A stretch of 64,000 nt of DNA from an uncultured Oscillospiraceae bacterium (GCA_900543395.1 UQQT01000007.1:1-64000), one strand, 5' to 3'; positions 32,635 to 42,096 are shown, counted from the first letter of the stretch. Numbers and translations are program-made. Notes: generated from the sequence alone by a model not told the origin.

Positions 32635-33546
32635 TTAATTCCAAACAACGGTTATTCTGTTCTGAACTCTTTGATAGTTTACATTTTTTATAAATCCGTA
32701 GTCAATAATCGATTTTTCGAGTTCGTCTGCCATTTCGGTATTCTCCATAAAATACGTGCAGTGCATAGTCAGCTCTTCAGGCGAAGCCACATCAAAAAGC
32801 TTAAATCCGGTAAGCCACCAGTGCCTTTCGGGTCCTCGAGTCATGTAGAGCTCGTCGTTTCTGTACAGCGCGAAAGACATGACGATCATTTCGCTGTCGG
32901 GCACGCATTTATAGAATTTATCCGACGCGCCTTTTTCCTTATAATAAAGTCCCATTTCCGCGCCGGTCGTAATTCCGTATCTGCCCTTCCACAGCTGGAA
33001 CATATAATCGTGTTCTCCGTATGTAAATTTAAGTCTTATCGTATCGTAATACATTCCTCCGACGCTCGCCATCGCGTCATACACCGAAGTGTAGCCGAAC
33101 TTTCTCTGCCACGACTGAGTATCCGAATAGAAAATGCCCTGATTCTTATCGTATCTGAATCCGGCGGCGAGAATGATTTTACCGAGCTTCAGCGACTCAC
33201 CGGTAAGCCCCGCGAGCGAATCGTCGTCCGACACGGTATTCTCCGTAACGACATTAAAAAATCCCGTAGTATAAGGACTGGTTACCGTAACGGCAGGTTT
33301 CGTCGGCTCAGTTACGGGCGGAGATGTAACGGGAGGCTGAGTCACGGGCGGAACCGTAACGGTGGGAACAGCGGGCTGAACCGAAGTCTGACTCTGCGTA
33401 GTCTGATTTTTTGTAATATCAGGCAGATCGACGTTTATCGACCCTGCTTTTACGTTGGAAACAAGAAACCATACTGCGGCGGCGGTAACGGTAAGAACAA
33501 GGATTGCAACGACTGTAAAATATATTTTTTTTCTTCTGCGTTCCAC
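32635..33546 (-). CDS. DUF4474 domain protein, membrane-anchored
   Basis: 303 residues. Short basic N-terminus, one membrane helix (about 8-30), a Pro/Thr/Val-rich stalk (about 50-95; repeats of PPVTQPPVTSPPV type), then a DUF4474 domain: AAGFRYDKNQGIFYSDTQSW, RKFGYTSVYDAMAS, YGEHDYMFQLWKGRYGITTG and AEMGLYYKEKG. The domain lies outside the cell; its role is unknown. AAGGAGG lies eight bases before GTG 33546, which is chosen over the ATG at 33591. Confidence 0.8.
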   Translation of the reverse strand: MERRRKKIYFTVVAILVLTVTAAAVWFLVSNVKAGSINVDLPDITKNQTTQSQTSVQPAVPTVTVPPVTQPPVTSPPVTEPTKPAVTVTSPYTTGFFNVVTENTVSDDDSLAGLTGESLKLGKIILAAGFRYDKNQGIFYSDTQSWQRKFGYTSVYDAMASVGGMYYDTIRLKFTYGEHDYMFQLWKGRYGITTGAEMGLYYKEKGASDKFYKCVPDSEMIVMSFALYRNDELYMTRGPERHWWLTGFKLFDVASPEELTMHCTYFMENTEMADELEKSIIDYGFIKNVNYQRVQNRITVVWN

Positions 33547-33639
33547 AGCAGATTCCTCCTTATATAACTTTTCAATATAATTGTAACACATACTATTAAA
33601 TATTTCAAATACTATTTTTTATAATAAAGTTTATTTCGA

Positions 33640-33668
33640 TTGACTTAATGTCGATTATTTGGTATCAT
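33640..33668 (+). promoter_or_regulatory. Promoter of queT
   Basis: TTGACT, 17-nt spacer, TATCAT. Transcription would begin near 33675, just at the start of the candidate riboswitch. Confidence 0.7.
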
Positions 33669-33674
33669 TAATGT

Positions 33675-33766
33675 GAAGATTTTTTCTTCGGTCAGTTCGT
33701 AACCATCCTGACCGAGAACGGATAAATTCATACATTTCCGCTCTCAAATCAAAACTAAGGAGACAA
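33675..33766 (+). promoter_or_regulatory. Candidate preQ1 riboswitch in the queT leader
   Basis: The ~95-nt leader contains a hairpin GAAGA/TCTTC, a strong hairpin CGGTCAG / CTGACCG (33689-33714) with a 12-nt loop (TTCGTAACCATC), a possible loop-downstream pairing GTTC/GAAC, a weak CGGA/TCCG stem and an AACTAAGGAG segment that includes the RBS. queT genes of Ruminococcaceae are known to carry preQ1-III riboswitches; I could not confirm the class from memory of its consensus. Called mainly on context plus structure. Confidence 0.5.
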
Positions 33767-33769
33767 AAA

Positions 33770-34297
33770 ATGAATAGCAAAAAAAACACAAAAAAAACCG
33801 TTTTGTTTTTAACGCAGGCGGGCGTTATCGCCGCGATGTACGTGGCTTTGACGTATCTGTCCGCCGCGGCCGGACTCGCATTTAACGCCGTACAGTTCAG
33901 ACTGTCGGAAATAATGTGCGTGTTCGCGCTGTATACTCCTGCGGCAATACCGGGACTTACGATAGGCTGTATTATATCAAACCTGTCGAGTACACTCGGG
34001 TGGATCGACATTATCGCGGGAAGCTTGGCTACCCTGCTTGCCGCGGTATGTATCTATTTTACGCCTAAGTTAAAAATAAAAAAATTTCCGATTTCGGTTC
34101 CGCTTTTCAGCGCGCTGTTTAATGCGGTTATTGTCGGACTTGAAATCTGGTATCTCGACCCTTCGAGAACCGCTCAGCTGTTTTTTATTTCCGCTCTCGA
34201 AGTGGCGGCGGGCGAAATTGTCGTCTGTTCAATAGGCGCGCTTCTTTTACCTCCGCTGATCAAACGGACTAAAATATTCGAAAAATATCATTTTTAA
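33770..34297 (+). CDS. queT: QueT family queuosine-precursor transporter
   Basis: Substrate-binding (S) component of an ECF-type transporter for preQ1 or related precursor. About five to six membrane helices: VLFLTQAGVIAAMYVALTYL, then AFNAVQFRLSEIMCVFALY (QFRLSE is the family signature), YTPAAIPGLTIGCIISN, and a conserved GWIDIIAGSLATLLAA. 175 residues, normal. Preceded by AAGGAGAC and a candidate preQ1 riboswitch. The ECF energising genes are not in this window. Confidence 0.92.
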   Translation: MNSKKNTKKTVLFLTQAGVIAAMYVALTYLSAAAGLAFNAVQFRLSEIMCVFALYTPAAIPGLTIGCIISNLSSTLGWIDIIAGSLATLLAAVCIYFTPKLKIKKFPISVPLFSALFNAVIVGLEIWYLDPSRTAQLFFISALEVAAGEIVVCSIGALLLPPLIKRTKIFEKYHF

Positions 34298-34330
34298 AAT
34301 ATACAATTTTCAGAGAAAGGATGACCGACT

Positions 34331-35005
34331 GTGAAAAAAATTATAGTTGCCGACGACGAGGAATTATTGAGAAACCTCGTATGCGATTATCTTACGAGAG
34401 AGGGTTATCAGCCCATCCCCGCAATGGACGGAGAAGAAGCTCTCTCGCTTTTTAACGAAAACCCCGACACAGTTCTGCTGATTCTCGACATTATGATGCC
34501 GAACATCGACGGCTGGGAGGTTTGCAGAAAGATAAGGGAAACGTCATCCGTTCCCATTATTATGCTCACCGCAAGAAATCAGGAGTTCGACGAATTAACC
34601 GGATTTGACGCAGGCGCGGACGATTATGTTACAAAGCCGTGCAGTCCGTCCGTACTTATGAAACGCGTCGCCGCACTGCTGAAAAGAGAAAATGCAGTTA
34701 ATAATTCCAATATATTTACTCTCGATAACTTAAAACTCGACGCTTCGGCTCACGAGGTCAGACTTGACGGCAAACCCGTAACGCTGACGCTTAAAGAGTA
34801 CAGTATTTTATTAAAATTCCTTACCGCGCAGAGCCGTGTATTCTCAAGAGAACAGCTTCTCGACGATATTTGGGGCTATGATTTCGACGGAGATATGCGA
34901 ACCGTCGACTCTCATGTTGCAAGACTGCGCACAAAGCTCGGCGAGTGGGGATCAAAACATATAAAAACCATTTACGGCACAGGATATAAAATCGAGGGCG
35001 ACTGA
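34331..35005 (+). CDS. OmpR-family response regulator
   Basis: DNA-binding regulator controlled by phosphorylation. Receiver domain (1-120) with acidic pocket DDEE, phospho-acceptor Asp in LLILDIMMPNIDGW, the Thr of IIMLTARNQ and Lys of DDYVTKPC. The winged-helix domain (about 130-224) has LTLKEYSILLKFL, FSREQLLDDIWGYDFDGDMR and TVDSHVARLRTKLG. GTG start with AAAGGATG upstream. Two bases separate it from its histidine kinase. The stimulus is unknown. Confidence 0.95.
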   Translation: MKKIIVADDEELLRNLVCDYLTREGYQPIPAMDGEEALSLFNENPDTVLLILDIMMPNIDGWEVCRKIRETSSVPIIMLTARNQEFDELTGFDAGADDYVTKPCSPSVLMKRVAALLKRENAVNNSNIFTLDNLKLDASAHEVRLDGKPVTLTLKEYSILLKFLTAQSRVFSREQLLDDIWGYDFDGDMRTVDSHVARLRTKLGEWGSKHIKTIYGTGYKIEGD

Positions 35006-35007
35006 TA

Positions 35008-36552
35008 ATGAGCCGAAAAAAAATTCGCAAACGCAAACCGACTATAAACAGAAAACTCAACAGAAGTATTTCGATTATCGTTCTTATCTTTCTTGTCGGA
35101 ATAATATACGCTTCATATAAGAGCATAGATATTATTTATATGCTCAACGCGGGCGTTATTTCATGGCAGGGTGCGGATGAGGTCGACGCTTTGTATTCAA
35201 GCACAAACCTTGATGACTTTACAAAAAATCTCGACAATATTGAACAGACGCACGAAGTCAAGATTGAAATTTTCAACAAGAACGGCAAGCTCGTTTACTC
35301 CACAGCGTATAACGGCGTACAGGGCAGCCCGCCTTACGACGATGCAGACGCAATTCCGGACGAGTACATACGTCACTATACGACAACGGATATCGATACA
35401 TACAACACAAACAACGGATATCATTTCGAAACTCAAAGGGACGAGGAAACGGGAATCGACTATCTTGTTTTTGTCAAAACTGCAGCGAGCGGAGATACCA
35501 TCAAGGTTTATAAACAAAAGAGCGCATTCGACCAGTCGGCTAAGCTTGCGTTTATATTTATATCGGTTTTATGCACGGTCTCTCTTTTTGCAATCATGCT
35601 TACAACGTTTACTTATCTGAGGAAATTCACAAAACCTCTGATAAAGATGAACAACGTTACGAAACGAATTGCAAACCTCGATTTCTCACAGAAGTGTCCG
35701 CAGAGCAACGTTCTTGAAATTTCACAGCTTGCCGAAAGTATAAACGAAATGTCGGATTCGCTTGAAAATTCGCTTATCGATATTCGGAACAAGAACGAAA
35801 AACTCCAGAAAGACATCGAAAACGAAAGAACCATAGATCAGTTGAGAGAGGTATTTATCTCGGGTATATCGCATGAGCTTAAAACGCCGATTGCGATTAT
35901 ACAGGGTTACGCCGAGGGACTCGAATACTATCTTGACAACGACCCCGAAATGGCTAAAAAATACTGCCGTACAATCATCGACGAAACGGGCAGAATGAAC
36001 GATCTGACGATGAAGCTTCTTGATATAACAAAATACGAGTCGGGCGCGTATCAGCTGATGTACGAAAACTTCAATTTAAAACAGCTTATAGGCGAATGGT
36101 TCGACAGAAATTCAAAAATTCTTAAAGATAAGGGTATTTCGACAAGCAACGAAATAAACGAAAGCTTCATTGCCCGCGGTGATTCGTTCATTTTATCAAC
36201 CGTCGTTAACAATTATCTTTCGAACGCTGTTTCACACGTAAAAAATGAAAACATAATTTCCGCTTCGGCAGAAGATTTCGGCGACAAATACAGAGTCTAT
36301 ATTTATAATACCGGCGACAATATCGCTCAAAAGGATATAGATAAGATTTGGAACAGCTTTTACCGCGCGGATAAATCACTCTCCCGCTCGCAGGGACGTT
36401 TCGGACTCGGACTCGCAATCGTAGCCGCGATTCAAAAGCTTCACGGTCACGCCTACGGAGTCGAAAACATGCCCGACGGCGTTCGTTTCTGGTTCGACGT
36501 TTCAAAGGGCGAAAAAGAAAACGACGAAAATTTCGCCGAAGAAAAACCTTAA
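35008..36552 (+). CDS. Sensor histidine kinase
   Basis: Membrane partner of the response regulator just upstream. Two membrane helices (about 20-45 and 175-200) bracket an extracytoplasmic domain of ~130 residues. A HAMP-like linker and coiled coil follow (about 200-275), then HisKA with FISGISHELKTPIAIIQGYA (H-box) and HATPase_c with N-box VVNNYLSNAVSHV, G-boxes NTGDNIAQ and GRFGLGLAIV. 514 residues. No other cotranscribed target gene is visible. Confidence 0.95.
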   Translation: MSRKKIRKRKPTINRKLNRSISIIVLIFLVGIIYASYKSIDIIYMLNAGVISWQGADEVDALYSSTNLDDFTKNLDNIEQTHEVKIEIFNKNGKLVYSTAYNGVQGSPPYDDADAIPDEYIRHYTTTDIDTYNTNNGYHFETQRDEETGIDYLVFVKTAASGDTIKVYKQKSAFDQSAKLAFIFISVLCTVSLFAIMLTTFTYLRKFTKPLIKMNNVTKRIANLDFSQKCPQSNVLEISQLAESINEMSDSLENSLIDIRNKNEKLQKDIENERTIDQLREVFISGISHELKTPIAIIQGYAEGLEYYLDNDPEMAKKYCRTIIDETGRMNDLTMKLLDITKYESGAYQLMYENFNLKQLIGEWFDRNSKILKDKGISTSNEINESFIARGDSFILSTVVNNYLSNAVSHVKNENIISASAEDFGDKYRVYIYNTGDNIAQKDIDKIWNSFYRADKSLSRSQGRFGLGLAIVAAIQKLHGHAYGVENMPDGVRFWFDVSKGEKENDENFAEEKP

Positions 36553-36563
36553 ACATTTTTATT

Positions 36564-36601
36564 AAAAAAGACTCAATCCGCCAGGGACTGAGTCTTTTTT
36601 T
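36564..36601. terminator. Terminator after the two-component system
   Basis: AAAAAAGACTCA / TGAGTCTTTTTT stem with a 13-nt loop. Works in both directions and may also end the tRNA-Leu transcript. Confidence 0.9.
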
Positions 36602-36607
36602 GTATCT

Positions 36608-36691
36608 TGGTGCGGGTAACAGGGGTCGAACCTGCATGCCGTCGGCACAGGAACCTAAATCCTGCGTGTCTGCCAATTCCACCATACCCGC
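36608..36691 (-). tRNA. tRNA-Leu (anticodon TAG)
   Basis: 84 nt including encoded CCA. Acceptor stem GCGGGTA/TACCCGC, class II tRNA with D arm TGGTGGAATTGGCAGACAC, anticodon stem CAGGA/TCCTG with loop TTTAGGT, a long variable arm (TGCCGACGGCA) and T arm GGTTCGACCCC. Reads CUA-type leucine codons. Confidence 0.95.
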
Positions 36692-36727
36692 ACAACGTTA
36701 TTATATTATATCAAATAACGTAAAATG

Positions 36728-37441
36728 TCAACCGTCATTTTCTTTGTCCGAAGTCTTTTTATCTCCGGCGTTAACGTCCGTAACGGGGAAAGTTACCGTT
36801 TCGTCGGTCACATTGAAGTTTTCGGCGGTGACATTCGAACTTATGACGGGGATATTTGTATTAAGTCCGGCAGAATCCGTATTCACAGCAAAAGCCGACG
36901 CATTATTTTTTTCGTTCAGAACTTCCGCGCCGTATTTGCACACAAACGACATGAATATAAACATTACGCCTATTATCATACATTCGGAATTGTTTATATT
37001 TTCGGTCTTTACGCCCGACATAACGCTTGCGGTAATCATATTGGCTATATTTGCAATCAATTGCGTTCCGAAAGAAACACAAAGAGTTATTATTCCGAAT
37101 TTCAGCATCTGATCTGCGCCGTCAACTGTAAACGGAGTTCCGTCGTTCAGTTCGCGTTTAAAATAATTCAAAGCGGTTTTTGACATGAAAATACCGCCCG
37201 CAGTTGAAATCATGCCTGTTATTGCAGCGGAATATAAAGAGGCTACACTGACATCCGCCGCTTTTTCAAGCAAAGAAGCGATATCCGTGCCGTCTATGGT
37301 TAAAGATGTAATTCCCCAAAGCATTGCAACCAGTCCCAATATAAAAACACAAAATAAAACTATATTAAATACAAAGGCAATTTTGCTCAAAATCTTTCCG
37401 ATTTTTGATAACGTCTGAATTGTTTTAAGGGATTTATTCAC
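36728..37441 (-). CDS. Membrane protein, DUF2975-like
   Basis: About 237 residues with four likely membrane helices (near 15-45, 65-90, 110-135, 145-165). The segment YFKRELNDGTPFTVDGADQM followed by a hydrophobic helix resembles DUF2975-type proteins, a weak match. The C-terminal ~60 residues are Asn/Thr/Val-rich and cytoplasmic or exposed. GAGAGGA lies about ten bases before GTG 37441, preferred over the longer frame to 37459. Confidence 0.6.
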   Translation of the reverse strand: MNKSLKTIQTLSKIGKILSKIAFVFNIVLFCVFILGLVAMLWGITSLTIDGTDIASLLEKAADVSVASLYSAAITGMISTAGGIFMSKTALNYFKRELNDGTPFTVDGADQMLKFGIITLCVSFGTQLIANIANMITASVMSGVKTENINNSECMIIGVMFIFMSFVCKYGAEVLNEKNNASAFAVNTDSAGLNTNIPVISSNVTAENFNVTDETVTFPVTDVNAGDKKTSDKENDG

Positions 37442-37590
37442 AGTACATCTTCCTCTCAAGTATTCCGGGCAGTGAATTCACACCGCACGGAATCGGGCAT
37501 TTTATTTAAGTTTATTACCGTCCGCAAAAGCCGTACCGGCTTAGCTCCGAAATTTTTTCTCATAATTAATTACTGCTAAATTTTATTTAT

Positions 37591-37632
37591 AAAAAACCGC
37601 GACCCCGAAAGTTCGTCGGAATCGCAGTTTTC
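37591..37632 (-). terminator. Terminator of the GH4 operon
   Basis: Minus-strand stem CTGCGA..CCG / CGG..TCGCGG with T-run, about 30 bases past the GH4 stop. Confidence 0.7.
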
Positions 37633-37659
37633 TGCGGGAATTACCGCAATCCCCGTATT

Positions 37660-38961
37660 TTAATATTTAGTTTTATCGTCTTTTCTCCAGAACTGAGGAA
37701 GATACTCCATGTGAGCCTGTTTCATCTCATAGTAGCACTTAAACGCTCTGTCGTAGTCTCCGACAAGAGGGTGAATCATCAGTGCGTTGAGAGCCGCCTC
37801 ATCGTCGCCGTTCATAGCCGCGATAACGGTGTACTTCTCATACTCCTTAACGACCTTCATAAGCCCCTCCATATGTCTTGTCCACGTATGGCTTACGGGT
37901 ACGGGCTTTGCTCCGTCCTTGCCGATAACAGCCGCAATCTCGACTACATCGTCGTCATCCATAAACGGAAGAGTACCGTTATTAAGAATATTGACAACGT
38001 GAACATCGTTCTTGTCGTTTGCTATCGAATCTATAAGCGAGCAAGCCGCAAGCGAATACTTATGTCCGCCTCTCTTATCAAGAAGCGCGGGCTTTACGCA
38101 AAGCTCTTCATCCTGATACATTTTAAGAAGCTGCTCCTCAATCTCCATACAAACCTGTGCACGGCACTTGAGATCCTCTTTAAGATGCTTAACCTTAGCG
38201 TCTCTGCAATAGTAATACTGTAAATATGATGACGGAATACCGCCGACAGCTTTAAGGCACTCAACGTCAAAACCGTCGTCGTGAATGTTAGCCATAACCT
38301 TGGGAGCGTAGCCCTCGTCGAACAGATCGTAAAGGCACTCCTTGCCGTCCTTTTTTACGGAGGTAATCCAGCTTAAATGGTTGAGTCCGAGATATGTAAT
38401 CTCTGCGTCCTGACCGACAGCCTCTTTAGCGTCGTCTATCATATCGATGGGAACGTTGCACAGACCCATGCACTTAACTTTTGTATTGTTAAGAACGAAG
38501 TCGGTAACGATACCCGAGGGATTCGTAAAATTAATAAGCCAAGCGTCGGGGCAAATCTCCTCCATCTTTTTGCAGATGTTTCCGATAACGGGGATGGTTC
38601 TCAACGCCTTAAAGAATCCGCCGATACCCGTAGTTTCCTGTCCGATAAGACCGTACTTAATGGGTATGGTTTCGTCGAGATAACGGCAGTGAAGCTTGCC
38701 GACTCTTATCTGAGTAACGACGAAATCCGCGCCGGCAAGAGACGCGTCGAGATCATCGGTCATGATAACTTCCGTATCCATACCCGCTTTTTTAATCATT
38801 CTCTCGCAGAGGCTTCCGACGATAGTTCTCTTTCTGTCGTCAATGTCCATTAATACAAGTCTCTTGATTTTGAGAGACTCCTGTCTTTTAATGAAGCCGT
38901 CAACAAGCTCGGGACAATACGTACTTCCCGAACCGATAACGGTTACATTAATTTCTTTCAT
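37660..38961 (-). CDS. Glycoside hydrolase family 4 (6-phospho-glycosidase-like)
   Basis: NAD+- and Mn2+-dependent glycosidase that acts by transient oxidation, usually on 6-phospho-glycosides in the cytoplasm. Motifs: NAD-binding VIGSGSTYCPELVDGF, TTGIGGFFKALRTIPV, INFTNPSGIVTD, the metal Cys in MGLCNVPIDM and metal His in GLNHLSW. Length 433 is normal. The CNVP form is seen in 6-phospho-beta-glucosidases. AAAGGA is nine bases before ATG 38961. Last gene of a four-gene operon; no PTS is present, and a BadF-type kinase just upstream could supply phosphorylation instead. Confidence 0.9.
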   Translation of the reverse strand: MKEINVTVIGSGSTYCPELVDGFIKRQESLKIKRLVLMDIDDRKRTIVGSLCERMIKKAGMDTEVIMTDDLDASLAGADFVVTQIRVGKLHCRYLDETIPIKYGLIGQETTGIGGFFKALRTIPVIGNICKKMEEICPDAWLINFTNPSGIVTDFVLNNTKVKCMGLCNVPIDMIDDAKEAVGQDAEITYLGLNHLSWITSVKKDGKECLYDLFDEGYAPKVMANIHDDGFDVECLKAVGGIPSSYLQYYYCRDAKVKHLKEDLKCRAQVCMEIEEQLLKMYQDEELCVKPALLDKRGGHKYSLAACSLIDSIANDKNDVHVVNILNNGTLPFMDDDDVVEIAAVIGKDGAKPVPVSHTWTRHMEGLMKVVKEYEKYTVIAAMNGDDEAALNALMIHPLVGDYDRAFKCYYEMKQAHMEYLPQFWRKDDKTKY

Positions 38962-38994
38962 ATATATCAATCCTTTCGAATATTTTTGCCTGCA

Positions 38995-39933
38995 TTATTC
39001 CCTTTCCAGAAGCCAGTTGATACATCCGGTAACGGGCGCGGCGTTAAGCTTAATAAAGTTAAGCTTTCTGCCCGACTTTGCCTCGCACTTCTCCTTCAGG
39101 GCGTTTACGTAAATATCGTTGGGGAGCTTTACATGCATTGAACCGGAGAGAATAACATTTACGACATCGGTATCAAACACCTGCTGTTTTAAATGCGCGC
39201 AGATAAAATCCGAACCCGTTTGAGCCATTTCGTCGATAACTTTTAATACGGGTTTATCGCCCATAAACGAAGCCTCGAAGAATATATCGGTAAGTCCTCT
39301 GCAAATCTCGTCCTTAGTATTCTCGTTTTCGAATTTAGGGATAATCGAGAGAACTCCGTCCTTATCGTTAACGCCGAATTTCTCAAAGAAAAGCTTTGTA
39401 AGAAGCGATTTCTGCGCCTGTAATACAACGTCAAAATAAACTATTCTGAACGCGCGTTCGGCTATCCAGTATCCGTTTCCGCTGTCGCCGGAAAGCTCGC
39501 CGAAGCCGCCGACCTGGAGCATATTTCCTCTCGAATCAATTGAGTTACAGCAAGTACCCGTTCCGCAGTTGTAGCCTATGCCGGTTCCGTCGGGCGAACC
39601 CGCCTTTGTCACAATAAAACCGTCGTTGTAAATTTCAAAATTTTTAAGACCCTGATTCGAAAGAATCGAGAACATAGCGTCATGCTGAAACTGATGATCG
39701 ATACCCGCAAGCCCCATAAGGATTCCGTCTATATCGCTGAGCTTCAGCTTATTTTCCAAAAGAAGATTTGTGATACCCTCCATAAGGATATCACATGCCT
39801 CCTCGAACGAACCTTCTAAATTCTCGTGATTGCTTCCCTTTGTCTTAACAACGGAAAGCATATTTTTATTTTCGTCAAACAATGCATATGCGGTTTTTGT
39901 TCCGCCTCCGTCGACGCCTATATAATAACTCAT
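38995..39933 (-). CDS. BadF/BadG/BcrA ATPase-family sugar kinase (N-acetylglucosamine kinase-like)
   Basis: ASKHA-fold kinase. MSYYIGVDGGGTKTAYALF is the phosphate-1 loop; GILMGLAGIDHQ, NDGFIVTKAGSPDGTGIGYN with CGTGTCC, and FGELSGDSGNGYWIAERA follow; the adenosine motif is near VNVILSGSMH. These match GlcNAc/glucosamine or muramyl sugar kinases of the family. 312 residues. CGGAGG before ATG. In this operon it probably phosphorylates an amino sugar or the sugar released by the neighbouring glycosidases (inference). Confidence 0.88.
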   Translation of the reverse strand: MSYYIGVDGGGTKTAYALFDENKNMLSVVKTKGSNHENLEGSFEEACDILMEGITNLLLENKLKLSDIDGILMGLAGIDHQFQHDAMFSILSNQGLKNFEIYNDGFIVTKAGSPDGTGIGYNCGTGTCCNSIDSRGNMLQVGGFGELSGDSGNGYWIAERAFRIVYFDVVLQAQKSLLTKLFFEKFGVNDKDGVLSIIPKFENENTKDEICRGLTDIFFEASFMGDKPVLKVIDEMAQTGSDFICAHLKQQVFDTDVVNVILSGSMHVKLPNDIYVNALKEKCEAKSGRKLNFIKLNAAPVTGCINWLLERE

Positions 39934-39949
39934 TTATTATCCTCCGAAA

Positions 39950-41206
39950 TTAAAAGCATTCTTCGCAGATATCGTCAAGACAGATATCGTTTCTGTCAAA
40001 GTCGTTATCTCTGCTTATCCACATTCCGTTCGTAAAGTCAGGAAATGCGACCGCCGTACCGCCTAAAGCAACGCTCTGCTCGGAAAGCGCGGTAATAACC
40101 ATCCATGTTGCGGTGTCTATCGTATCAATGGGGGGCTTCGTTTCATTCATAATACTGTCTGCAAAAGCGAGAAGAATAAGATAATCCATTCCGCCGTGAC
40201 CCGCTTTAATTTTCTCCGCGTCGTATTTCTTCCAAAGCGGATGGAGATATTTGTCCGCATATTTCTCGTTGAAATCCTCCCACTTGTGCTGCGGGGAAAC
40301 TCCGTCGATATATATACTGCCGTTTCCGTCGTCGGGAGCTTCTTTAAACACGGCTTTTGTACCCTGAACCGTATATTCGCGCGAATACGGCCTCGGGAGT
40401 GAGCAGTCGTGATTGATCGTCACTGTTTCGCCGTTTGCGCATTTAAGAATGGTCGTAACAACATCTCCGCACTTAAAATCATATCCGTAAAGGTCGTAGT
40501 CCTCACCCTTTACATTCTTAATCCATTCATTAAGACCTCTCTGCTTACTTGCAACGGAAACAAGAGAAACGAATCTGTTTCCTTTATTAATTTTAAGAAG
40601 CTTTGCGATAGGTCCTATCTCATGTGTGGGGTAAAGCTCGCCGTTCCTGTGCATGAAGTTAACGAGTCTGCCGTGCTTGTTTTCTCTGCCTAAAACGATT
40701 TCGTCTCTTAAATCGTGACGGTAACCGCCCTCGCAGTGAACGATCTCACCGAAAATACCTTGCTTGACCATGTTATAAACTGCCATTTCTTTTCGGTCAT
40801 AACAGCAGTTCTCCATGAGCATACAGAACCTGCCTGTCTCCTGTGAGGCTCTGACAAGCGACCGACATTCCTCAATCGAAGCCGCACCGCCGACCTCAAC
40901 GCCGACGTTTACTCCCGCTTTCATACAATCGACAGAAATAGGAATATGTGTAATCCATGTAGTTGCAACATATACGCCGTCAAGCTCTTCGATTTCGAGC
41001 ATTTCATGATAGTCAGTGTACGCGTGAACGTCGTATCCCTCTGCACAGCGGGCTTTCGCGGTTTTCAGTCCCGCGTCAAGCCTCTCCTCTATAACGTCGC
41101 ACACGGCAACGACATGAACGCCCGGAACGTTCATGAGAACCTCCATCATACTGTGACCGCGTCCGCCCAGACCGATAACAGCCATTCTGCATGAATCTTT
41201 TTTCAT
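39950..41206 (-). CDS. GH109-like Gfo/Idh/MocA family enzyme
   Basis: NAD-dependent fold with Rossmann domain GLGGRGHSMMEVLM and VVAVCDVIEERLDAG. The C-terminal half shows the pattern of GH109 alpha-N-acetylgalactosaminidases: a long ENCCYDRKEMAVYNMV segment, EGGYRHDLRDE, GELYPTHEIGP (catalytic-region His/Tyr), KAGHGGMDYLIL and TATWMVITALSEQS. GH109 enzymes retain tightly bound NAD+. 418 residues, slightly short; no signal peptide, so it acts inside on imported sugar. A plain sugar dehydrogenase is the alternative. CGGAGG before ATG. Confidence 0.75.
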   Translation of the reverse strand: MKKDSCRMAVIGLGGRGHSMMEVLMNVPGVHVVAVCDVIEERLDAGLKTAKARCAEGYDVHAYTDYHEMLEIEELDGVYVATTWITHIPISVDCMKAGVNVGVEVGGAASIEECRSLVRASQETGRFCMLMENCCYDRKEMAVYNMVKQGIFGEIVHCEGGYRHDLRDEIVLGRENKHGRLVNFMHRNGELYPTHEIGPIAKLLKINKGNRFVSLVSVASKQRGLNEWIKNVKGEDYDLYGYDFKCGDVVTTILKCANGETVTINHDCSLPRPYSREYTVQGTKAVFKEAPDDGNGSIYIDGVSPQHKWEDFNEKYADKYLHPLWKKYDAEKIKAGHGGMDYLILLAFADSIMNETKPPIDTIDTATWMVITALSEQSVALGGTAVAFPDFTNGMWISRDNDFDRNDICLDDICEECF

Positions 41207-41232
41207 AATTTACAATATCCTCCGAACTTTTA

Positions 41233-42063
41233 TTACCAGCCTATTTTTTTAAGATATTCTCTGCTCATTTTCGCCGCGTTCATGGGAGTGTTTCCTTTGT
41301 CGGGCTGATCCTGTTCAACTACAACCCACTCTGCGCCCGCTTTAACGGAAGCGTCGAGAATCGAGGGCATGTCCTGTACGCCGTAACCTACGGGCTTGAA
41401 GCTGAATGCATCCTCGTCCTCTTTTTCGCCCGATTCATCGTCGATACCGATAAGGTCGTACAGTTTCTTAGGCTTGTCCTTGCCTTTCATAACAAAATCT
41501 TTAAGATGAACGACGGGAGCTCTGCCGGAATATTTTAGAACGAAATTCGCAGGATCCTCGCCTCCGACATTTACCCAGCAAACGTCAAGCTCTGTCTTTA
41601 AAAGGTCAGCGCTTACAAGTCTGTAAAGCATGTCAAGACCATATTCACCGTCGATTTTCTTGAATTCGAAATCGTGATTGTGATAAAGCAGAGTCATATC
41701 GTTTTTATTACACTCTTCGCCTATCTTCTTAATGTATTCTACGGTTTCGTCAAATTTTTCCGCGCCGGGTCTGCGTTCCTCGGTAACGTACGGAACGGCG
41801 ATATATTCGCATCCTATTTCCTTATACGCCTTAACAGTACCCTCAATGTCCGCGATCATATCGTCAAGAGGTACGTGAGCCGAAATAGGGGTAATTCCGA
41901 TACGCTCGCACTCTTTTTTGATTTGAGCGGGCGAATGTCCGAAAAGTCCGGCAAATTCAACGCCCTGATATCCCATTTCCTTTATTTTTTCAAGAGTGCC
42001 GAAGAAATCCTTTTCAGCCTCGTCACGTACCGAATAAAACTGCAATGCAACAGGTAAAGCCAT
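41233..42063 (-). CDS. Sugar phosphate isomerase/epimerase (AP endonuclease 2-type TIM barrel)
   Basis: 276 residues with metal-binding TIM-barrel motifs: ALQFYSVRDEAEKDF, GYQGVEFAGLFG, ISAHVPLDD, TLLYHNHDFEF, ELDVCWVNVGG, VVHLKDFV and VVVEQDQPD. Such proteins isomerise or epimerise (keto)sugars or inosose. GGAGGGGCTAAT precedes ATG 42063; the upstream extension to 42108 is rejected. First gene of the operon ending with GH4, under a good promoter. Confidence 0.85.
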   Translation of the reverse strand: MALPVALQFYSVRDEAEKDFFGTLEKIKEMGYQGVEFAGLFGHSPAQIKKECERIGITPISAHVPLDDMIADIEGTVKAYKEIGCEYIAVPYVTEERRPGAEKFDETVEYIKKIGEECNKNDMTLLYHNHDFEFKKIDGEYGLDMLYRLVSADLLKTELDVCWVNVGGEDPANFVLKYSGRAPVVHLKDFVMKGKDKPKKLYDLIGIDDESGEKEDEDAFSFKPVGYGVQDMPSILDASVKAGAEWVVVEQDQPDKGNTPMNAAKMSREYLKKIGW

Positions 42064-42096
42064 ATTAGCCCCTCCAAATTTAAAATTTCCGCAAAT

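Noticed and set aside
36206..36685. Minus-strand frame starting MVELADTQDLGSC
   Set aside because: This is the familiar false frame produced by translating a tRNA-Leu gene and continues antisense to the histidine kinase.
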